A stretch of 64,000 nt of DNA from Simiduia aestuariiviva (GTDB taxonomy: Bacteria; Pseudomonadota; Gammaproteobacteria; Pseudomonadales; Cellvibrionaceae), in NCBI RefSeq assembly GCF_014192475.1, contig NZ_JACHXZ010000002.1:478524-542523 (forward strand), written 5' to 3'. Positions 62,843 to 64,000 of the stretch are shown one piece after another. The position numbers were made by a program, and so were the translations under genes. Positions within the stretch are counted from its first letter, which is position 1. Every line of letters begins with the position of its first letter. Under the pieces are notes generated by a model. The model did not search any database, was not told where the DNA came from, and saw only the letters and a list, made by a program, of their open reading frames with translations.

Positions 62843-63607
62843 TCAGCCTAGCAACTTGCGCAGGCGCTCTAAATCAGCCTGAGTGTCTACACCGCCGGGC
62901 ACCGCTGCACAGGCTTCGGCCACATGAATTCGATGGCCATAGTACAAGACGCGCAATTGTTCGAGAGACTCAATTTGCTCCAACGGCGCTTGAGGCCAGC
63001 TCACAAAATGATTTAATAACCCCACGCGATAAGCATAAATACCTACATGACGAAAAAAAGGTGCGTGAGGCAAAGCGCCTTGAACTTCAGCACCACGGGC
63101 CATAAATTCATCGCGCGCCCACGGCATGGGCGCGCGACTAAAATACAAAGCTAATCCGGAGTGATCAGCGACAACCTTGACAACATTTGGATTAAAAAGG
63201 TCTTCTGCATGCTCAATGGCTTCACACAAAGTCGCAACAGATGCCCGGCCATTGGCCGCCAGATTGGCCGCCACTTGATCGATGACTTCGGGCGGTATTA
63301 ACGGCTCATCACCTTGCACATTCACAACAATGGCATCCTCGGGAAGCTTCAACTGCGCGGCCACCTCCTGCAGCCGATCAGTGCCGGAGGCATGGTCGGC
63401 GCGCGTCATACAAACTTTGACGCCAGTGTTAGCAAGGTGCGCCTGAATTCGCTCATCGTCGGTGGCAACCACCACGTTACTGGCACCGCTCAGCTGTGCT
63501 TGTCGCACTACTCGCTCAATCATAGATTGGCCTGCAATGTCCGCCAATGGTTTTCCCGGTAACCGACTGGACCCAAAACGCGCAGGAATAACGACGGTAA
63601 AATTCAT
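62843..63607 (-). CDS. kdsB: 3-deoxy-manno-octulosonate cytidylyltransferase
   Basis: A 254-residue enzyme activating Kdo as CMP-Kdo for lipopolysaccharide. Signature [17 protein letters not shown] at the N-terminus and [19 protein letters not shown] at 63607 has AAGG six bases upstream. It lies 38 bases from lpxK, without the small YcaR-type gene often found between them. Confidence 0.96.
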   Translation of the reverse strand: MNFTVVIPARFGSSRLPGKPLADIAGQSMIERVVRQAQLSGASNVVVATDDERIQAHLANTGVKVCMTRADHASGTDRLQEVAAQLKLPEDAIVVNVQGDEPLIPPEVIDQVAANLAANGRASVATLCEAIEHAEDLFNPNVVKVVADHSGLALYFSRAPMPWARDEFMARGAEVQGALPHAPFFRHVGIYAYRVGLLNHFVSWPQAPLEQIESLEQLRVLYYGHRIHVAEACAAVPGGVDTQADLERLRKLLG

Positions 63608-63645
63608 ATCAAACCTTCTCAATATATCGGTAAATCCGATGAGCT

Positions 63646-64000
63646 TTATCGTGCTCTATTTTTCGTGGCCAAACAGGCCAGTACTTGCTCTGCAAGCGCA
63701 TCACTAAAACTGGGGCTGACCTGTAAATACCACCAATTTTCCCCAGCAAATGCGCGACATTTTACCGCATCTTTCTCTGTCATTAGCACGGGTTCATTTA
63801 GCAGCGACTGCAACTCCAACACATTATAGGCATGGTGATCGGGAAAGCTCTTGGGCTGGAACTGCAAACTCAAATCGGCCAATGTGCGATAAAAACGATC
63901 GGGGTTTCCTATGCCACATACCGCAGTCCACTCATGTTCCGCCACCGAGGTCAGCGAACGCTGCTCCCCGGTTCTAACATTGATAAATACTGTAGGGCTT
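63646..64000 (-). CDS. lpxK: Tetraacyldisaccharide 4'-kinase, C-terminal part (cut by window edge)
   Basis: The last 117 codons of LpxK, the lipid A 4'-kinase. The visible end contains [27 protein letters not shown] and [14 protein letters not shown], all family landmarks. The upstream part lies beyond position 64000. It precedes kdsB as in many gammaproteobacteria. Confidence 0.93.
   Translation of the reverse strand, partial: SPTVFINVRTGEQRSLTSVAEHEWTAVCGIGNPDRFYRTLADLSLQFQPKSFPDHHAYNVLELQSLLNEPVLMTEKDAVKCRAFAGENWWYLQVSPSFSDALAEQVLACLATKNRAR

Overview
The window is a nearly complete flagellar supercluster of a gammaproteobacterium, followed by a short housekeeping block. The organism is most likely a marine relative of Pseudomonas, for example in the Cellvibrionales. 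I infer this from the FleQ/FleS/FleR regulators, FlhF/FleN (polar flagellum placement and number), the HptB-HsbR-HsbA switch, a GacA regulator beside uvrC, and the order cheV-cheR-flgBCDE. The taxonomic call is inferred from gene content, not from a search.

Layout. From 1 to about 52.2 kb almost everything lies on the minus strand. Read in the direction of transcription (right to left): cheV-cheR; flgBCDE; flgFGHIJKL; two very large flagellins; flaG-fliD; a chaperone island with three FliS paralogues and a FliT-like protein; fleQ; fleS-fleR; a small acidic protein; fliEFGHIJ; hsbA-hsbR-hptB; fliK; fliLMNOPQR-flhB; a strictosidine-synthase/SMP-30-like membrane-anchored protein; flhA-flhF-fleN; and the start of fliA, cut by the window edge. 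One small gene at 36.3 kb lies on the plus strand inside this block. From 52.4 to 55 kb flgA, flgM, flgN and a YcgR-type PilZ protein run on the plus strand, followed by an unknown secreted coiled-coil protein. From 56.5 kb the minus strand carries a 180-bp tandem repeat hanging off the 3' end of tRNA-Leu, then tRNA-Cys, pgsA, uvrC, gacA, an AlkB-like dioxygenase, murB, a low-molecular-weight phosphatase, kdsB and the end of lpxK.

Regulation. By eye I find sigma-54 type -24/-12 elements in front of flhA, fliL, fliK, fliE, fleS, the second flagellin, the small plus-strand gene, flgF, flgB, flgA and (weaker) fliS2. I find sigma-28 (FliA) elements in front of the first flagellin, fliS1, fliT-like, cheV and flgM. 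This fits a FleQ -> FleSR -> FliA cascade of the Pseudomonas/Vibrio type. FliA and its antagonist FlgM are both encoded here, and HsbA/HsbR/HptB probably feed a phosphorelay into FlgM or related targets.

Unusual points: the two flagellins appear to be under different sigma factors, and each contains an internal duplication; nearly all extracellular axial proteins (FlgE, FlgK, FlgL, flagellins, FliD) are much longer than usual; the flgA and cheV promoters face each other and overlap; an orphan plus-strand gene with its own sigma-54 site lies inside the minus-strand cluster; a six-copy heptamer with G-quadruplex potential lies between cheR and flgB; and the tRNA-Leu tail repeats resemble the architecture of the E. 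coli tyrT/rtT locus.
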